A DNA stretch of 64,000 nt from Marinilactibacillus sp036039175 (GCF_036039175.1 NZ_JAYXKP010000001.1:496001-560000), one strand, 5' to 3'. Counted from the first letter of the stretch, positions 16,592 to 25,171 are shown. Numbers and translations: made by a program. The notes: generated by a model from the sequence alone, not told the origin.

Positions 16592-16646
16592 GAAGTAGAT
16601 AATAGAAATAATAACTATTCTTTTATCTACTTCGCCTAGATTTTTC
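16592..16646 (+). terminator. Probable terminator of the unknown anchored-protein gene
   Basis: Eleven-base arms GAAGTAGATAA (16592-16602) and TTATCTACTTC (16623-16633) are followed after GCCTA by GATTTTT. The T-run overlaps the 8-bp target duplication of the insertion sequence. Confidence 0.6.
16639..16646. repeat. Left copy of 8-bp target-site duplication
   Basis: GATTTTTC lies immediately outside the left inverted repeat of the insertion sequence and is repeated exactly at 18181-18188. Confidence 0.93.
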
Positions 16647-16672
16647 GGTTCTATAATAAATAACGTTGGTGA
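16647..16672 (+). repeat. Left terminal inverted repeat of the IS
   Basis: Starts GGTTCTAT and ends CGTTGGTGA; 21 of 26 positions match the inverted right end. Confidence 0.9.
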
Positions 16673-16697
16673 GAATTCACCGACGTTATTTTTCTTT
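16659..16697 (+). terminator. Inward-facing terminator in the IS left end
   Basis: Fourteen-base arms AATAACGTTGGTGA (16659-16672) and TCACCGACGTTATT (16677-16690) pair with one G-T wobble around a 4-nt loop and run into TTTCTTT. It would stop plus-strand transcription entering the element from the left. Part of the stem is the inverted repeat itself. Confidence 0.8.
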
Positions 16698-16712
16698 GTT
16701 TAAATTAGAAAA

Positions 16713-16776
16713 CAAGTGAGTTCTCCTGTAGAATAATAGTCGACCAAAACCAACATCCTTAGGAGGAACTCACTTG
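16713..16776 (+). promoter_or_regulatory. Stem-loop burying the transposase ribosome site and start codon
   Basis: The 5' arm (16713-16727, CAAGTGAGTTCTCCT) pairs with the 3' arm (16761-16776, AGGAGGAACTCACTTG) as 11 plus 4 bp with one bulged G. The 3' arm contains the whole Shine-Dalgarno AGGAGG and the TTG start codon. A promoter candidate (TAGAAA at 16706-16711, 17 nt, TAGAAT at 16729-16734) would start RNA near 16741, in the loop, so the native mRNA would lack the 5' arm. Read-through RNA would contain both arms and be poorly translated. Confidence 0.75.
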
Positions 16777-18105
16777 CCTACTTCAAATGATATGCAAAAA
16801 GTATTGGATATTCAAGATAAAAATATAATTTTTAACGATAACTGTGTTTCCTATGGCGTACACAAACAAATGAAATGTAAATTTATAGATTGTACACTGA
16901 CTTATATTCCTACGGAATGTAAGAAATGTCAGATGCCAAACAAGAACTTCTCTATTTATAAAAATGGGACTCAGACCTCTAGAATTACCTTTCCGATGTC
17001 AGGCATTTACCCGACCTATCTTAGAGTAAAGAAACAGCGATTCAAGTGTAAGTCTTGTGAATCAACGTTTACTGCAGAAACCCCGATTGTAAAAAAGCAG
17101 TGCTTTATCTCTAATTTCATCAAAGCAGAAATACTGACAAAGTCAGCTGACGCCCGTTCTATTAAGAGCTTGTCTGAAGAGACGAATGTCTCTGCCACAA
17201 CCATTCAAAGAATCATTAATGAACAGGCGGAGTATTATCGACCTTACTATCATTCAATGCCGGAGAACTTATCTGTGGATGAATTCAAGTATGGTGAGGG
17301 ACAAATGGCTTTCGAGTATATTGACGTTGTAACTGGAACCATATTGGATATTTTACCAAGTAGAGATACACGAACAATCAAAGAGCACTTTTCTTCTCGA
17401 TACAGTCAGAAACAAAGAAACCGGGTCAAGACAATCACGACAGACATGAATGCGAGTTACGTCAGCTTTCTTCCAGAGCTATTTCCAAACGCTGATATCA
17501 TTATCGATCGATTTCATATCGTTCAGCTCGTGAATCGGTCAATGAATAAGACGCGCGTAAAAGTCATGAATCGACTTCGAACCTCTAACGGAGAAGATCA
17601 AAAGAAGTACAGACGATTAAAACGTTTCTGGAAGAAACTTCTAAAGAAAGAGACAGAATTATCTTATACTACTTATCAATACTTTCCTATGTTTGGACAA
17701 CGTTTAGAAGCAGCGATTGTTTCAGAAATGTTGGCCTACGATCCAGAATTAAAAGCAACATATGGAGTCTATCAAGCTGTTCTCAAGTCCATTGAAGAGA
17801 ATGATTCAAAGCAGTTAAAAGTCATTTTGGATCAACCAGTTTATCCTGAACTATCTGGATACATGAAAACCAGTTTAAGAACGTTGAGAACTCATTTCCC
17901 TTACATTCAAAACACCTTCTACTACCCTTACAATAATGGAAAGATAGAGGGGATCAATAATAAAATCAAAGTCTTAAACCGGGTAGCCTATGGCTACAGG
18001 AACTTTATTCACTATAAAAATCGCATTATCCTGCACTTCAACTTAAAACCAATCAGAAACAAACTCAAAATGACAGAAAAAGAAAGAGAACATATAGCAG
18101 CATAA
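16774..18105 (+). CDS. ISL3-family transposase
   Basis: A 443-residue DDE transposase that cuts and joins the ends of its element. The N-terminus has two zinc-binding CxxC pairs (C49/C52 and C92/C95), then a helix-turn-helix region (about 125-150). Catalytic acidic residues are probably D169 (LSVDEFKYGEGQ), D224 (ITTDMNASY) and E392 (NNGKIEGINNK). The start is TTG with a perfect AGGAGG 7 nt upstream. The ORF is intact, so the element is probably active. Confidence 0.95.
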   Translation: MPTSNDMQKVLDIQDKNIIFNDNCVSYGVHKQMKCKFIDCTLTYIPTECKKCQMPNKNFSIYKNGTQTSRITFPMSGIYPTYLRVKKQRFKCKSCESTFTAETPIVKKQCFISNFIKAEILTKSADARSIKSLSEETNVSATTIQRIINEQAEYYRPYYHSMPENLSVDEFKYGEGQMAFEYIDVVTGTILDILPSRDTRTIKEHFSSRYSQKQRNRVKTITTDMNASYVSFLPELFPNADIIIDRFHIVQLVNRSMNKTRVKVMNRLRTSNGEDQKKYRRLKRFWKKLLKKETELSYTTYQYFPMFGQRLEAAIVSEMLAYDPELKATYGVYQAVLKSIEENDSKQLKVILDQPVYPELSGYMKTSLRTLRTHFPYIQNTFYYPYNNGKIEGINNKIKVLNRVAYGYRNFIHYKNRIILHFNLKPIRNKLKMTEKEREHIAA

Positions 18106-18124
18106 GCTAACTATATGTTCTCTT
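18084..18124 (-). terminator. Inward-facing hairpin at the IS right end
   Basis: A perfect 14-bp stem (AAGAGAACATATAG at 18084-18097, CTATATGTTCTCTT at 18111-18124) encloses the transposase stop codon in its 13-nt loop. On the plus strand no T-run follows, but on the minus strand it is followed by TCTTTTTCT. It therefore looks like a terminator for antisense transcription entering from the lepA side. Confidence 0.7.
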
Positions 18125-18154
18125 CCAAGTACGATTATTTTCTAGCTTTATTCT

Positions 18155-18180
18155 TCACCAACGACATTTGACATAGAACC
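18155..18180 (-). repeat. Right terminal inverted repeat of the IS
   Basis: The complement begins GGTTCTATGTCAAAT and contains CGTTGGTGA, matching the left end at 21 of 26 positions. Confidence 0.9.
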
Positions 18181-18188
18181 GATTTTTC
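18181..18188. repeat. Right copy of 8-bp target-site duplication
   Basis: Exact repeat of GATTTTTC from 16639-16646. Confidence 0.93.
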
Positions 18189-18216
18189 AAGCATAACACA
18201 TAGTAAGTAGATAACT

Positions 18217-18263
18217 AAAAAATCCTACCACACTCTACTGACGTAGAATAATGGTAGGATTTT
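18217..18263 (-). terminator. lepA terminator
   Basis: Twelve-base arms AAAATCCTACCA (18219-18230) and TGGTAGGATTTT (18252-18263) are followed on the minus strand by a T-run. They lie 47 nt after the lepA stop. Confidence 0.88.
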
Positions 18264-18309
18264 ATGCTATTCATGTTAATTTTGGATTTAAAAGTTGGTG
18301 TGAAAGTTC

Positions 18310-20133
18310 TTACTCTTCATCCAAGTTCAATACGGCCATGAACGCTTCCTGAGGAATCTCTACGTTACCGACATTCTTCATACGTTTTTTACCGGCTTTT
18401 TGTTTCTTGAGTAGTTTCTGACGTCTGGTAACATCTCCACCATATAGTTTAGCTGTAACGTCTTTACGGTAAGCTTTAACCGTTGTACGTGCTACAATAT
18501 TCTGCCCAATGGCTGCTTGAATCGGTATTTCAAACTGCTGACGAGGAATGGTTTTTTTCAGTTGTTCTGCTACAGAACGTCCTCTTGCATAAGAAAAGTC
18601 TTTATGCACGATAAAGCTCAAGGCATCGACCGTTTCTCCGTGAATCATGATATCCATCTTAACGAGTTCACTTTGTCTGTATCCTGCTTCAGAGTAATCA
18701 AGAGATGCATATCCTTTGGTACTTGATTTTAATCGATCAAAGAAGTCATATACGATTTCTGATAACGGTATAAAGTAAGATACATTTACACGAATATCAT
18801 CCAGATACTCCATCGTCAAGAATTCCCCACGTTTACGTTGAGCAATTTCCATTACTGCGCCTACGTAATCGTTAGGTACAGTGATGACCGCTTTAACATA
18901 TGGTTCTTCTACAGATTCGATTTCTTGAGGTGTTGGCATGTCAGCTGGGTTAGAAACGGTTATTTTCTCTCCATCTGTTTTGTTGATGTGATAAATAACG
19001 GATGGTGCGGTTGTGATTAATTCAAGGTTGAACTCACGCTCTAATCTTTCTTGAATCACGTCCATGTGAAGCATTCCTAAGAACCCACAACGGAAACCAA
19101 AGCCTAAAGCCTGAGACGTTTCTGCTTCGTATTGAAGTGCAGCGTCATTTAACTGTAGTCTTTCCAGTGCTTCTCTTAAGTCTTCGTATCTAGCTGAATC
19201 TGTTGGATACATACCACAGAATACCATTGGATTCATGTGACGATAACCAGGTAATGCTTTTGTCGTTGGGTTATTTGCTAGAGTAACAGTATCCCCTACA
19301 CGCGTATCACGAACCGTCTTGATGTTTGCCGTAACATAACCAACATCACCGACCATCAAATAATCTCTAGATAAGGGTTTAGGTGAGAAGATCCCAAGAT
19401 CTGTTACTTCAAATTTCTTACCATTACTTAAAATCTGGATCATATCGCCTTTTTTCAACACGCCATCCATTACTCGAATATTTAAAACAACTCCACGGTA
19501 TGGGTCGTATGCTGAGTCAAAGATCAGTGCTTGTAAAGGATTGTCGATATCTCCTTCAGGAGCCGGTATTCTTTCAACGATTTGTTCCAGGATATCTTCG
19601 ATACCAATACCTGATTTAGCACTTGCTAATACTGCGTCACTGGCATCCAATCCGACCACGTCTTCAATCTCTGTTCTGACACGTTCTGGATCAGCTGCTG
19701 GCAAATCGATCTTGTTGATCACGGGTATAATTTCCAGTTCGTTTTCCAGAGCAAGGTAAACATTGGCTAGTGTTTGTGCTTCTACACCTTGAGCCGCATC
19801 GACTACTAGTATAGCACCTTCGCAGGCAGCAAGACTTCTAGATACTTCATACGTAAAATCGACATGTCCAGGCGTATCGATCAAATGCAGAATATACGTT
19901 TCACCGTCTTTTGCAGTATATTGAAGTTCAACGGTATTTAATTTAATCGTAATGCCGCGTTCTCTCTCTAAATCCATTGAATCTAGTAACTGCTCTTGCA
20001 TTTCACGGTCTGCAACAGTATGCGTTAACTGTAAAATACGGTCAGCGAGCGTAGATTTACCATGGTCGATATGGGCAATGATTGAAAAGTTTCTAATTTG
20101 TTTCTGTCTCTTTCGAGCAAGATTTTTATCCAT
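18310..20133 (-). CDS. lepA: Elongation factor 4 (LepA), translational GTPase
   Basis: A 607-residue ribosome-associated GTPase thought to act on stalled or pre-translocation ribosomes and in 30S assembly. G motifs are all present: AHIDHGKSTL (G1), DTPGHVDF (G3), NKIDLPAADP (G4) and SAKSG (G5). The EF-G-like domains and the LepA-specific C-terminal domain (AKLYGGDVTRRQKLL) follow. It is transcribed from its own promoter candidate at 20178-20206 and sits downstream of dnaJ, the usual lactobacillal order. Confidence 0.97.
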   Translation of the reverse strand: MDKNLARKRQKQIRNFSIIAHIDHGKSTLADRILQLTHTVADREMQEQLLDSMDLERERGITIKLNTVELQYTAKDGETYILHLIDTPGHVDFTYEVSRSLAACEGAILVVDAAQGVEAQTLANVYLALENELEIIPVINKIDLPAADPERVRTEIEDVVGLDASDAVLASAKSGIGIEDILEQIVERIPAPEGDIDNPLQALIFDSAYDPYRGVVLNIRVMDGVLKKGDMIQILSNGKKFEVTDLGIFSPKPLSRDYLMVGDVGYVTANIKTVRDTRVGDTVTLANNPTTKALPGYRHMNPMVFCGMYPTDSARYEDLREALERLQLNDAALQYEAETSQALGFGFRCGFLGMLHMDVIQERLEREFNLELITTAPSVIYHINKTDGEKITVSNPADMPTPQEIESVEEPYVKAVITVPNDYVGAVMEIAQRKRGEFLTMEYLDDIRVNVSYFIPLSEIVYDFFDRLKSSTKGYASLDYSEAGYRQSELVKMDIMIHGETVDALSFIVHKDFSYARGRSVAEQLKKTIPRQQFEIPIQAAIGQNIVARTTVKAYRKDVTAKLYGGDVTRRQKLLKKQKAGKKRMKNVGNVEIPQEAFMAVLNLDEE

Positions 20134-20177
20134 TATATAAAATTCCTCATTCCTTCGTCTTCACGAGCGTTCTCTTA

Positions 20178-20206
20178 ATTATACCAACGATGAGAATAGA
20201 GTACAA
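20178..20206 (-). promoter_or_regulatory. Putative lepA promoter
   Basis: On the minus strand -35 TTGTAC (20206-20201), a 17-nt spacer and a perfect -10 TATAAT (20183-20178) lie about 45 nt before the lepA start. Confidence 0.75.
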
Positions 20207-20227
20207 TCAAATTCAAAAACATATAAT

Positions 20228-20255
20228 AAAGAGACGGCTACTTAGCCGTCTCTTT
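20228..20255 (-). terminator. dnaJ terminator
   Basis: Arms AAAGAGACGGCTA and TAGCCGTCTCTTT nearly abut, 5 nt after the dnaJ stop codon. Confidence 0.85.
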
Positions 20256-20260
20256 ACTGA

Positions 20261-21427
20261 TTATTTGTGTTTATCTTTGAATACATCTTTCACTTTTGAA
20301 AAAAACGTACCTTCATCTTGCTCTACAACTTCATCATAGTCACTGACTTGGGCAAATTTTCTCAATTGTTCTGCTTGTTGATCGTTGATATCTTTTGGTA
20401 TTTCTACATTGATAGTAATATGTTGATCGCCATTTCCTGTACCACGTAAGCGCGGTGCACCTTTTCCTCTTAAACGGAAAGTTGTACCTGGCTGTGTTCC
20501 AGCAGGAATCTTGAATTTCACTTTTCCATGAACGGTTGGTACTTGAAGTTCATCTCCAAGTGCTGCTTGAACCATATTAATTGGTAATTCATAATAGATT
20601 TCGGCTCCACGTCGATCAAAATCTTTTGATCCCGCTACTCTGAATACAACATATAAGTCACCGTAAGGTCCGCCATTTTTCCCTGTATCTCCTTGGCCTT
20701 GAAGACGCATTTGGTTTCCGTCTTCTACTCCTGCAGGAACCGTTACTTTAACAGAGTGTTGCTCTTTCGTATGACCAGAACCGTGACAAACTTCACATTT
20801 TTCTTTGATTTCTTGCCCAGTACCATTACATGTCGGACACGCTTGTTGTGTCATTACACGACCAAAAGGTGTGTTACGTTCAACATTGATTGCACCTGCT
20901 CCACCACATTGAGAACATGTCTGAGGACTCGTTCCTGGTTTTGCACCATCTCCGCCACAGTTATGACACTCTTCTTCTCTCTTATAGCGTACAGTAGTTT
21001 CTTTACCAAAGATGGCTTCTTCAAATTTCAAGTCCAACACATATTGCAAGTCGTCTCCTTGCATAGGTGCATTAGGATTTCTAGAGCGTCTTCCGCCTCC
21101 GCCGAAGAACTGATCGAAGATATCTTCAAATCCGCCTCCGCCAAAGCCGCCGGCGCCTCCACCGAATCCACCGCCAAAACCGCCACCAGCTCCAAAATTT
21201 GGATCTGTTGAAGCGTGGCCGTATTGATCATATGCAGCACGTTTTTGATCGTCGCTCAATACTTCATAAGCTTCCGTGATTTGCTTGAATTTCTCGTCAG
21301 CATTTGCTTCTTTACTGATATCTGGATGATGCTTTTTGGATAATTTTCTGTAGGCCTTTTTTATTTCGTCTTTCGAGGCATCTTTAGATACCCCTAATAG
21401 ATCATAAAAATCTTCTTTTCCTGCCAT
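20261..21427 (-). CDS. dnaJ: Chaperone protein DnaJ (Hsp40)
   Basis: A 388-residue co-chaperone that delivers clients to DnaK and stimulates its ATPase. It has a J-domain with the HPD motif (KKHHPDIS, about 32-39), a long Gly/Phe-rich linker (about 77-115), four CxxCxGxG zinc motifs (CHNCGGDG, CSQCGGAG, CPTCNGTG, CEVCHGSG) and C-terminal client-binding domains. GGAGG precedes the ATG. It follows dnaK after a terminator, so it depends on read-through and/or a local promoter. Confidence 0.97.
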   Translation of the reverse strand: MAGKEDFYDLLGVSKDASKDEIKKAYRKLSKKHHPDISKEANADEKFKQITEAYEVLSDDQKRAAYDQYGHASTDPNFGAGGGFGGGFGGGAGGFGGGGFEDIFDQFFGGGGRRSRNPNAPMQGDDLQYVLDLKFEEAIFGKETTVRYKREEECHNCGGDGAKPGTSPQTCSQCGGAGAINVERNTPFGRVMTQQACPTCNGTGQEIKEKCEVCHGSGHTKEQHSVKVTVPAGVEDGNQMRLQGQGDTGKNGGPYGDLYVVFRVAGSKDFDRRGAEIYYELPINMVQAALGDELQVPTVHGKVKFKIPAGTQPGTTFRLRGKGAPRLRGTGNGDQHITINVEIPKDINDQQAEQLRKFAQVSDYDEVVEQDEGTFFSKVKDVFKDKHK

Positions 21428-21476
21428 TTTGATCCTCCATACTCTTGAGAGTTACTAGATGTTCTGCTTCTATATC

Positions 21477-21505
21477 ACTATACTACAATCCGAATAAAAA
21501 GCCAA
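21477..21505 (-). promoter_or_regulatory. Putative dnaJ promoter overlapping the dnaK terminator
   Basis: On the minus strand -35 TTGGCT (21505-21500), a 17-nt spacer and -10 TATAGT (21482-21477). The -35 lies inside the downstream arm of the preceding terminator. Confidence 0.5.
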
Positions 21506-21527
21506 AAGCACTAAGCTTTGGCTTTTT
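21496..21527 (-). terminator. Terminator between dnaK and dnaJ
   Basis: AAAAAGCCAAA pairs with TTTGGCTTTTT around a short loop, 75 nt after the dnaK stop. It probably lowers dnaJ expression relative to dnaK. Confidence 0.8.
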
Positions 21528-21601
21528 ATCTTGCAGACTATTCGGTTTATTTAATGAATAAGTTGGATTGCAATTCAGATAAGTTTTTAAAGAAATCTTG
21601 A

Positions 21602-23437
21602 TTATTCTTCGTCGTCGACTTCTTCAAATTCAGCATCTACAACACCATCGTCAGAAGGTTCTGATTGAGCTCCAGCATCTTGTCCTTCAGCTTCTGCTTG
21701 TTGAGCAGCCGCTTGTTCGTAAAGTTTCACTGACATCTCTTGAACGATTTCATTTAAAGCATCTCTCTTCGCTTTAATTTCTTCAAGATCATCATTTTCT
21801 AAAGCTGTTTTCAGTTCATCACGAGCTTCTTCAGCTTTTTTAACGTCCGCTTCGTCGACTTTACCATCTAGATCTTTAAGGGTTTTGTCGATTTGGAAAA
21901 CAAGTTGATCAGCTTCATTGCGGATTTCAACTTCTTCTTTACGTTTTTTGTCTGATTCAGCGTTTTCTTCTGCTTCTTTAACCATACGTTCGATTTCTTC
22001 ATCTGAAAGGCCTGAAGAGGATTTGATCGTAATGTTTTGTTCTTTACCAGTACCTAGATCTTTTGCAGATACATTTACAATACCATTTTTATCAATATCG
22101 AATTTAACTTCGATTTGAGGTACACCACGAGGTGCTGCAGGAATATCTGTTAATTGGAAACGACCTAAAGTTTTGTTGTCTTTAGCCATTGGGCGCTCAC
22201 CTTGTAATACGTGTACATCAACTGCTGGCTGGTTATCCGCTGCTGTTGAGAAGGTTTGAGCTTTACTTGTTGGGATCGTAGTGTTGCGATCAATCAGTTT
22301 AGTAAATACGCCACCCATTGTTTCAATACCTAGAGATAATGGTGTAACATCTAATAAGACGATATCTTTAACGTCACCCGAGATAACTCCACCTTGGATA
22401 GCTGCTCCCATTGCTACAACTTCATCAGGGTTAACAGAGCGGTTAGGTTCTTTGTCTGTTTCTTTTTTAACTGCATCTACAACAGCTGGAATACGAGTTG
22501 ATCCACCAACCAAGATAACTTGATCGATATCCGATTTTGAAAGTCCAGCATCTTTAAGTGCTTGACGAACTGGATGTTTTGTTCTTTCAACTAGGTCATC
22601 TGTGATTTCATCGAATTTAGCACGCGTTAATGTGATTTCCAAGTGTAATGGACCAGCATCTCCTGCGCTGATGAATGGCAAGCTGATTTGAGTTGAAGAA
22701 ACACCTGATAAGTCTTTTTTAGCTTTTTCAGCAGCATCTTTCAAACGTTGTAAAGCCATTTTATCTTTAGCTAAATCTACGCCGTTTTCTTTTTTGAATT
22801 CAGCAACAAGGTAATCGATAATTTTTTCGTCAAAGTCATCCCCACCTAGTAAATTATCTCCAGAAGTAGACAATACTTCAAAGACACCGTCTCCTAATTC
22901 AAGGATAGAAACATCGAATGTTCCGCCGCCTAAGTCAAATACAAGAATTTTTTCATCTGTATCTACTTTGTCTAAACCATAAGCTAGTGAAGCAGCAGTC
23001 GGCTCGTTAACGATACGATCAACTTCTAATCCAGCGATTTTACCTGCATCTTTAGTTGCTTGACGTTGTGAGTCATTAAAGTAAGCTGGTACAGTAATAA
23101 CTGCATTTGTTACTTCTTCACCAAGATAATCTTCAGCGTAAGCTTTTAAGTGTTGAAGAATAAAAGCAGAAACTTGTTGAGGAGAATATTCTTTTCCTTC
23201 AGCTTCAACTGTATAGTTTTCACCCATATGACGTTTAATTGAAATCACAGTGTTCGGGTTAGTGATTGCTTGTCTTTTAGCAACTTCCCCTACTTGAATT
23301 TCGCCATCTTTGAAAGAAACAACTGAAGGAGTCGTACGGTTTCCTTCTTTGTTAGGAATGATCTTAGATTCTCCACCTTCAAGAACTGCTACAGCAGAGT
23401 TTGTTGTTCCTAAATCAATACCAATAATTTTACCCAT
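21602..23437 (-). CDS. dnaK: Chaperone protein DnaK (Hsp70)
   Basis: A 611-residue ATP-dependent chaperone. The N-terminal ATPase domain begins GIDLGTTNSAVAV and contains VFDLGGGTFDVSIL and ILVGGSTRIPAV. The substrate-binding domain and helical lid follow, and the C-terminus is acidic (DDGVVDAEFEEVDDEE). It is in the order hrcA-grpE-dnaK with short gaps, so it is read from the CIRCE-controlled promoter. AAAGGTGAG precedes the ATG. Confidence 0.98.
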   Translation of the reverse strand: MGKIIGIDLGTTNSAVAVLEGGESKIIPNKEGNRTTPSVVSFKDGEIQVGEVAKRQAITNPNTVISIKRHMGENYTVEAEGKEYSPQQVSAFILQHLKAYAEDYLGEEVTNAVITVPAYFNDSQRQATKDAGKIAGLEVDRIVNEPTAASLAYGLDKVDTDEKILVFDLGGGTFDVSILELGDGVFEVLSTSGDNLLGGDDFDEKIIDYLVAEFKKENGVDLAKDKMALQRLKDAAEKAKKDLSGVSSTQISLPFISAGDAGPLHLEITLTRAKFDEITDDLVERTKHPVRQALKDAGLSKSDIDQVILVGGSTRIPAVVDAVKKETDKEPNRSVNPDEVVAMGAAIQGGVISGDVKDIVLLDVTPLSLGIETMGGVFTKLIDRNTTIPTSKAQTFSTAADNQPAVDVHVLQGERPMAKDNKTLGRFQLTDIPAAPRGVPQIEVKFDIDKNGIVNVSAKDLGTGKEQNITIKSSSGLSDEEIERMVKEAEENAESDKKRKEEVEIRNEADQLVFQIDKTLKDLDGKVDEADVKKAEEARDELKTALENDDLEEIKAKRDALNEIVQEMSVKLYEQAAAQQAEAEGQDAGAQSEPSDDGVVDAEFEEVDDEE

Positions 23438-23489
23438 TATAATCTCACCTTTGCTTCTTAATATTTTTGTTTTTCTATAGCTTTAACAA

Positions 23490-24026
23490 TTAAAGTGTTA
23501 CGGTTACTTTCGCCGCACGTAAAACACGGTCATTTAATTTATATCCTTTTTCAAAAACTTGTGCAACAACATTGCTGTCTTGACCTTCTTGAGCAGGCAC
23601 TTGAGTGTATGCTTCATGGAAGTTTGGATCAAATGGCTGACCTTCAGCTTCAATCACTTCAATACCTTCTGATTTTAGCGCATGGTTCATACTTTCTACA
23701 ACCATTTCAATTCCTTTTTTCAAGTTCTTTCCAGCTTCATCTTCAACTTCAATGGTTAATGCACGTTCCAAATTATCTAACGCTGGTAACAATTGCTTTG
23801 CCAGATCCTGAGAACGGTAGCGAGTAGCTTGTTCTCTTTCTCTTTGGTTTCTCTTTTGAATGTTTGCTAGTTCTGCTTGAAGTCGGATATAACGGTCTTG
23901 AACTTCTTCTAATTCTTGTTTTGTTTTTTCAAGTTCTTCTTGAACTGGATCAAGTTCAACTTGTTCTGTTTCATCTTCTGTCGCTTCAACTTCTTGATCT
24001 AAAATTTCTTCGTTATTATCTTCCAT
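23490..24026 (-). CDS. grpE: Nucleotide exchange factor GrpE
   Basis: A 178-residue protein that releases ADP from DnaK. It has an acidic disordered start, a long coiled coil (about 28-80, RYIRLQAELANIQKRN) and the C-terminal beta domain (VFEKGYKLNDRVLRAAKV). It lies 22 nt after hrcA and 52 nt before dnaK in the heat-shock operon. GTGAGG precedes the ATG. Confidence 0.97.
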   Translation of the reverse strand: MEDNNEEILDQEVEATEDETEQVELDPVQEELEKTKQELEEVQDRYIRLQAELANIQKRNQREREQATRYRSQDLAKQLLPALDNLERALTIEVEDEAGKNLKKGIEMVVESMNHALKSEGIEVIEAEGQPFDPNFHEAYTQVPAQEGQDSNVVAQVFEKGYKLNDRVLRAAKVTVTL

Positions 24027-24048
24027 ATATAGTCCCTCACTTTAAACA

Positions 24049-25077
24049 TTATTCTAGATAAAATCTGAGTAAATTAGCTGATAATTGCTTTCTGAATGCT
24101 TCTAATACACCAAAAGTTTGGTCGTAAGGCATACTTGTCGGCCCGAGAACAGCTATTATTCCATCCCCATGACCGTCCACTTTGTAAGTAGCCGTGACTA
24201 AGCTGAATTCATCAAACAATTCGTGATTGAGTTCACTACCGATCTTCACTTCAAAATCTTCTGTTACGCGACTTAAAATCGTGTTCAGATCCAGATCGTT
24301 ATCTAGCAATTCATACAAAGACTTCAACTTTTTCCTATCCATGTTTTCAGTGAAATCAAGTAGATTCATTTTCCCTGAAACATGCAGCCGTTCTTCTTGT
24401 GACTCACCAAAGACAGTTTGAATGGTCATCAACATATCTGAAGCAGTGGCAGCGTACTTGTTGACCAGCAGTGGTATATCGTTTTGAAGTTTCTGATAAA
24501 CCTCATATAGCGACCTTCCCACTAAATGCTGGTTAAAAATGTTCGTCACTTTTTCGATATCTGACTCATTGACGTATTCAGGTATCTGGAAAACTGTGTT
24601 TTCTATTGCACCCGTATCCGTTTGAATGATGGCCATAACTTGTTGATGATTCAGTAATACAAGTCTGAAACCAGTTAATTTACTTGTCTTTCCTTGAGGT
24701 CCAAGAACGAAAGCTGTGTAACTTGTTAGCTGCGACAATAATTGAGCGGACTGATGAAACAAATCATCCATCTGACGTACATGACTATCAAATGTATTAT
24801 TGATCATAACAATCTGATCTTGTTCGACCTTTTTTGGACGAATGAGATGATCGACATAAAATCGATAACCTTTCAAAGAAGGTACCCTACCCGAAGACGA
24901 ATGCGTCTTTTCGATAAAGCCCATTTTCTCAAGATAACTCATTTCATTCCGAATCGTTGCAGAACTCGCATCGATATTTGTTTCGTCGACTAATCTTTTT
25001 GAACCAACAGGCATACTTGTTGTTGTGTATATCCTGATGATTGTCTCCAGAATAGCCAACTGTCTCTTTGTCAACAT
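24049..25077 (-). CDS. hrcA: Heat-inducible transcription repressor HrcA
   Basis: Repressor that binds CIRCE elements and is released when GroEL is occupied by unfolded protein. The N-terminal winged helix (LTKRQLAILETIIRIY, then VGSKRLVDE and SSATIRNEMSYLE) and the C-terminal HrcA domain are present. The start at 25077 is set by AGGGAGA about 9 nt upstream; the frame is open to 25125. It is the first gene of hrcA-grpE-dnaK, and a perfect CIRCE lies about 95 nt before the start, so it represses itself. Confidence 0.96.
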   Translation of the reverse strand: MLTKRQLAILETIIRIYTTTSMPVGSKRLVDETNIDASSATIRNEMSYLEKMGFIEKTHSSSGRVPSLKGYRFYVDHLIRPKKVEQDQIVMINNTFDSHVRQMDDLFHQSAQLLSQLTSYTAFVLGPQGKTSKLTGFRLVLLNHQQVMAIIQTDTGAIENTVFQIPEYVNESDIEKVTNIFNQHLVGRSLYEVYQKLQNDIPLLVNKYAATASDMLMTIQTVFGESQEERLHVSGKMNLLDFTENMDRKKLKSLYELLDNDLDLNTILSRVTEDFEVKIGSELNHELFDEFSLVTATYKVDGHGDGIIAVLGPTSMPYDQTFGVLEAFRKQLSANLLRFYLE

Positions 25078-25171
25078 GTGCATCATCTCCCTAAGCACGC
25101 TAGAGACATCTATAATTTCAATCATTTAATAGTAGAGACCTAAAGTCTTCCACCTTAACACTTTCATTAAA

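Larger units (their letters stand above)
16647..18180 (+). mobile_element. Complete ISL3-family insertion sequence (1534 bp)
   Basis: The element has one transposase gene between imperfect terminal inverted repeats. The left end 16647-16672 begins GGTTCTAT and contains CGTTGGTGA. The right end (complement of 18155-18180) matches it at 21 of 26 positions. The flanks carry an exact 8-bp duplication, GATTTTTC, the size known for ISL3-family elements. The intact ORF, ends and duplication suggest a recent insertion. The interior carries hairpins that could shield the transposase from outside transcription (separate entries). It landed between the unknown anchored-protein gene and lepA and disrupts no visible gene. 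Confidence 0.95.

Noticed and set aside
20693..21211. 172-residue plus-strand open frame opposite dnaJ
   Set aside because: A mirror of the Gly-rich and Cys-rich dnaJ codons; no ribosome site and no recognisable domain.
23495..23827. Leucine-rich plus-strand frame opposite grpE that looks like a membrane protein
   Set aside because: The apparent hydrophobicity comes from complementing Glu/Lys-rich coiled-coil codons.
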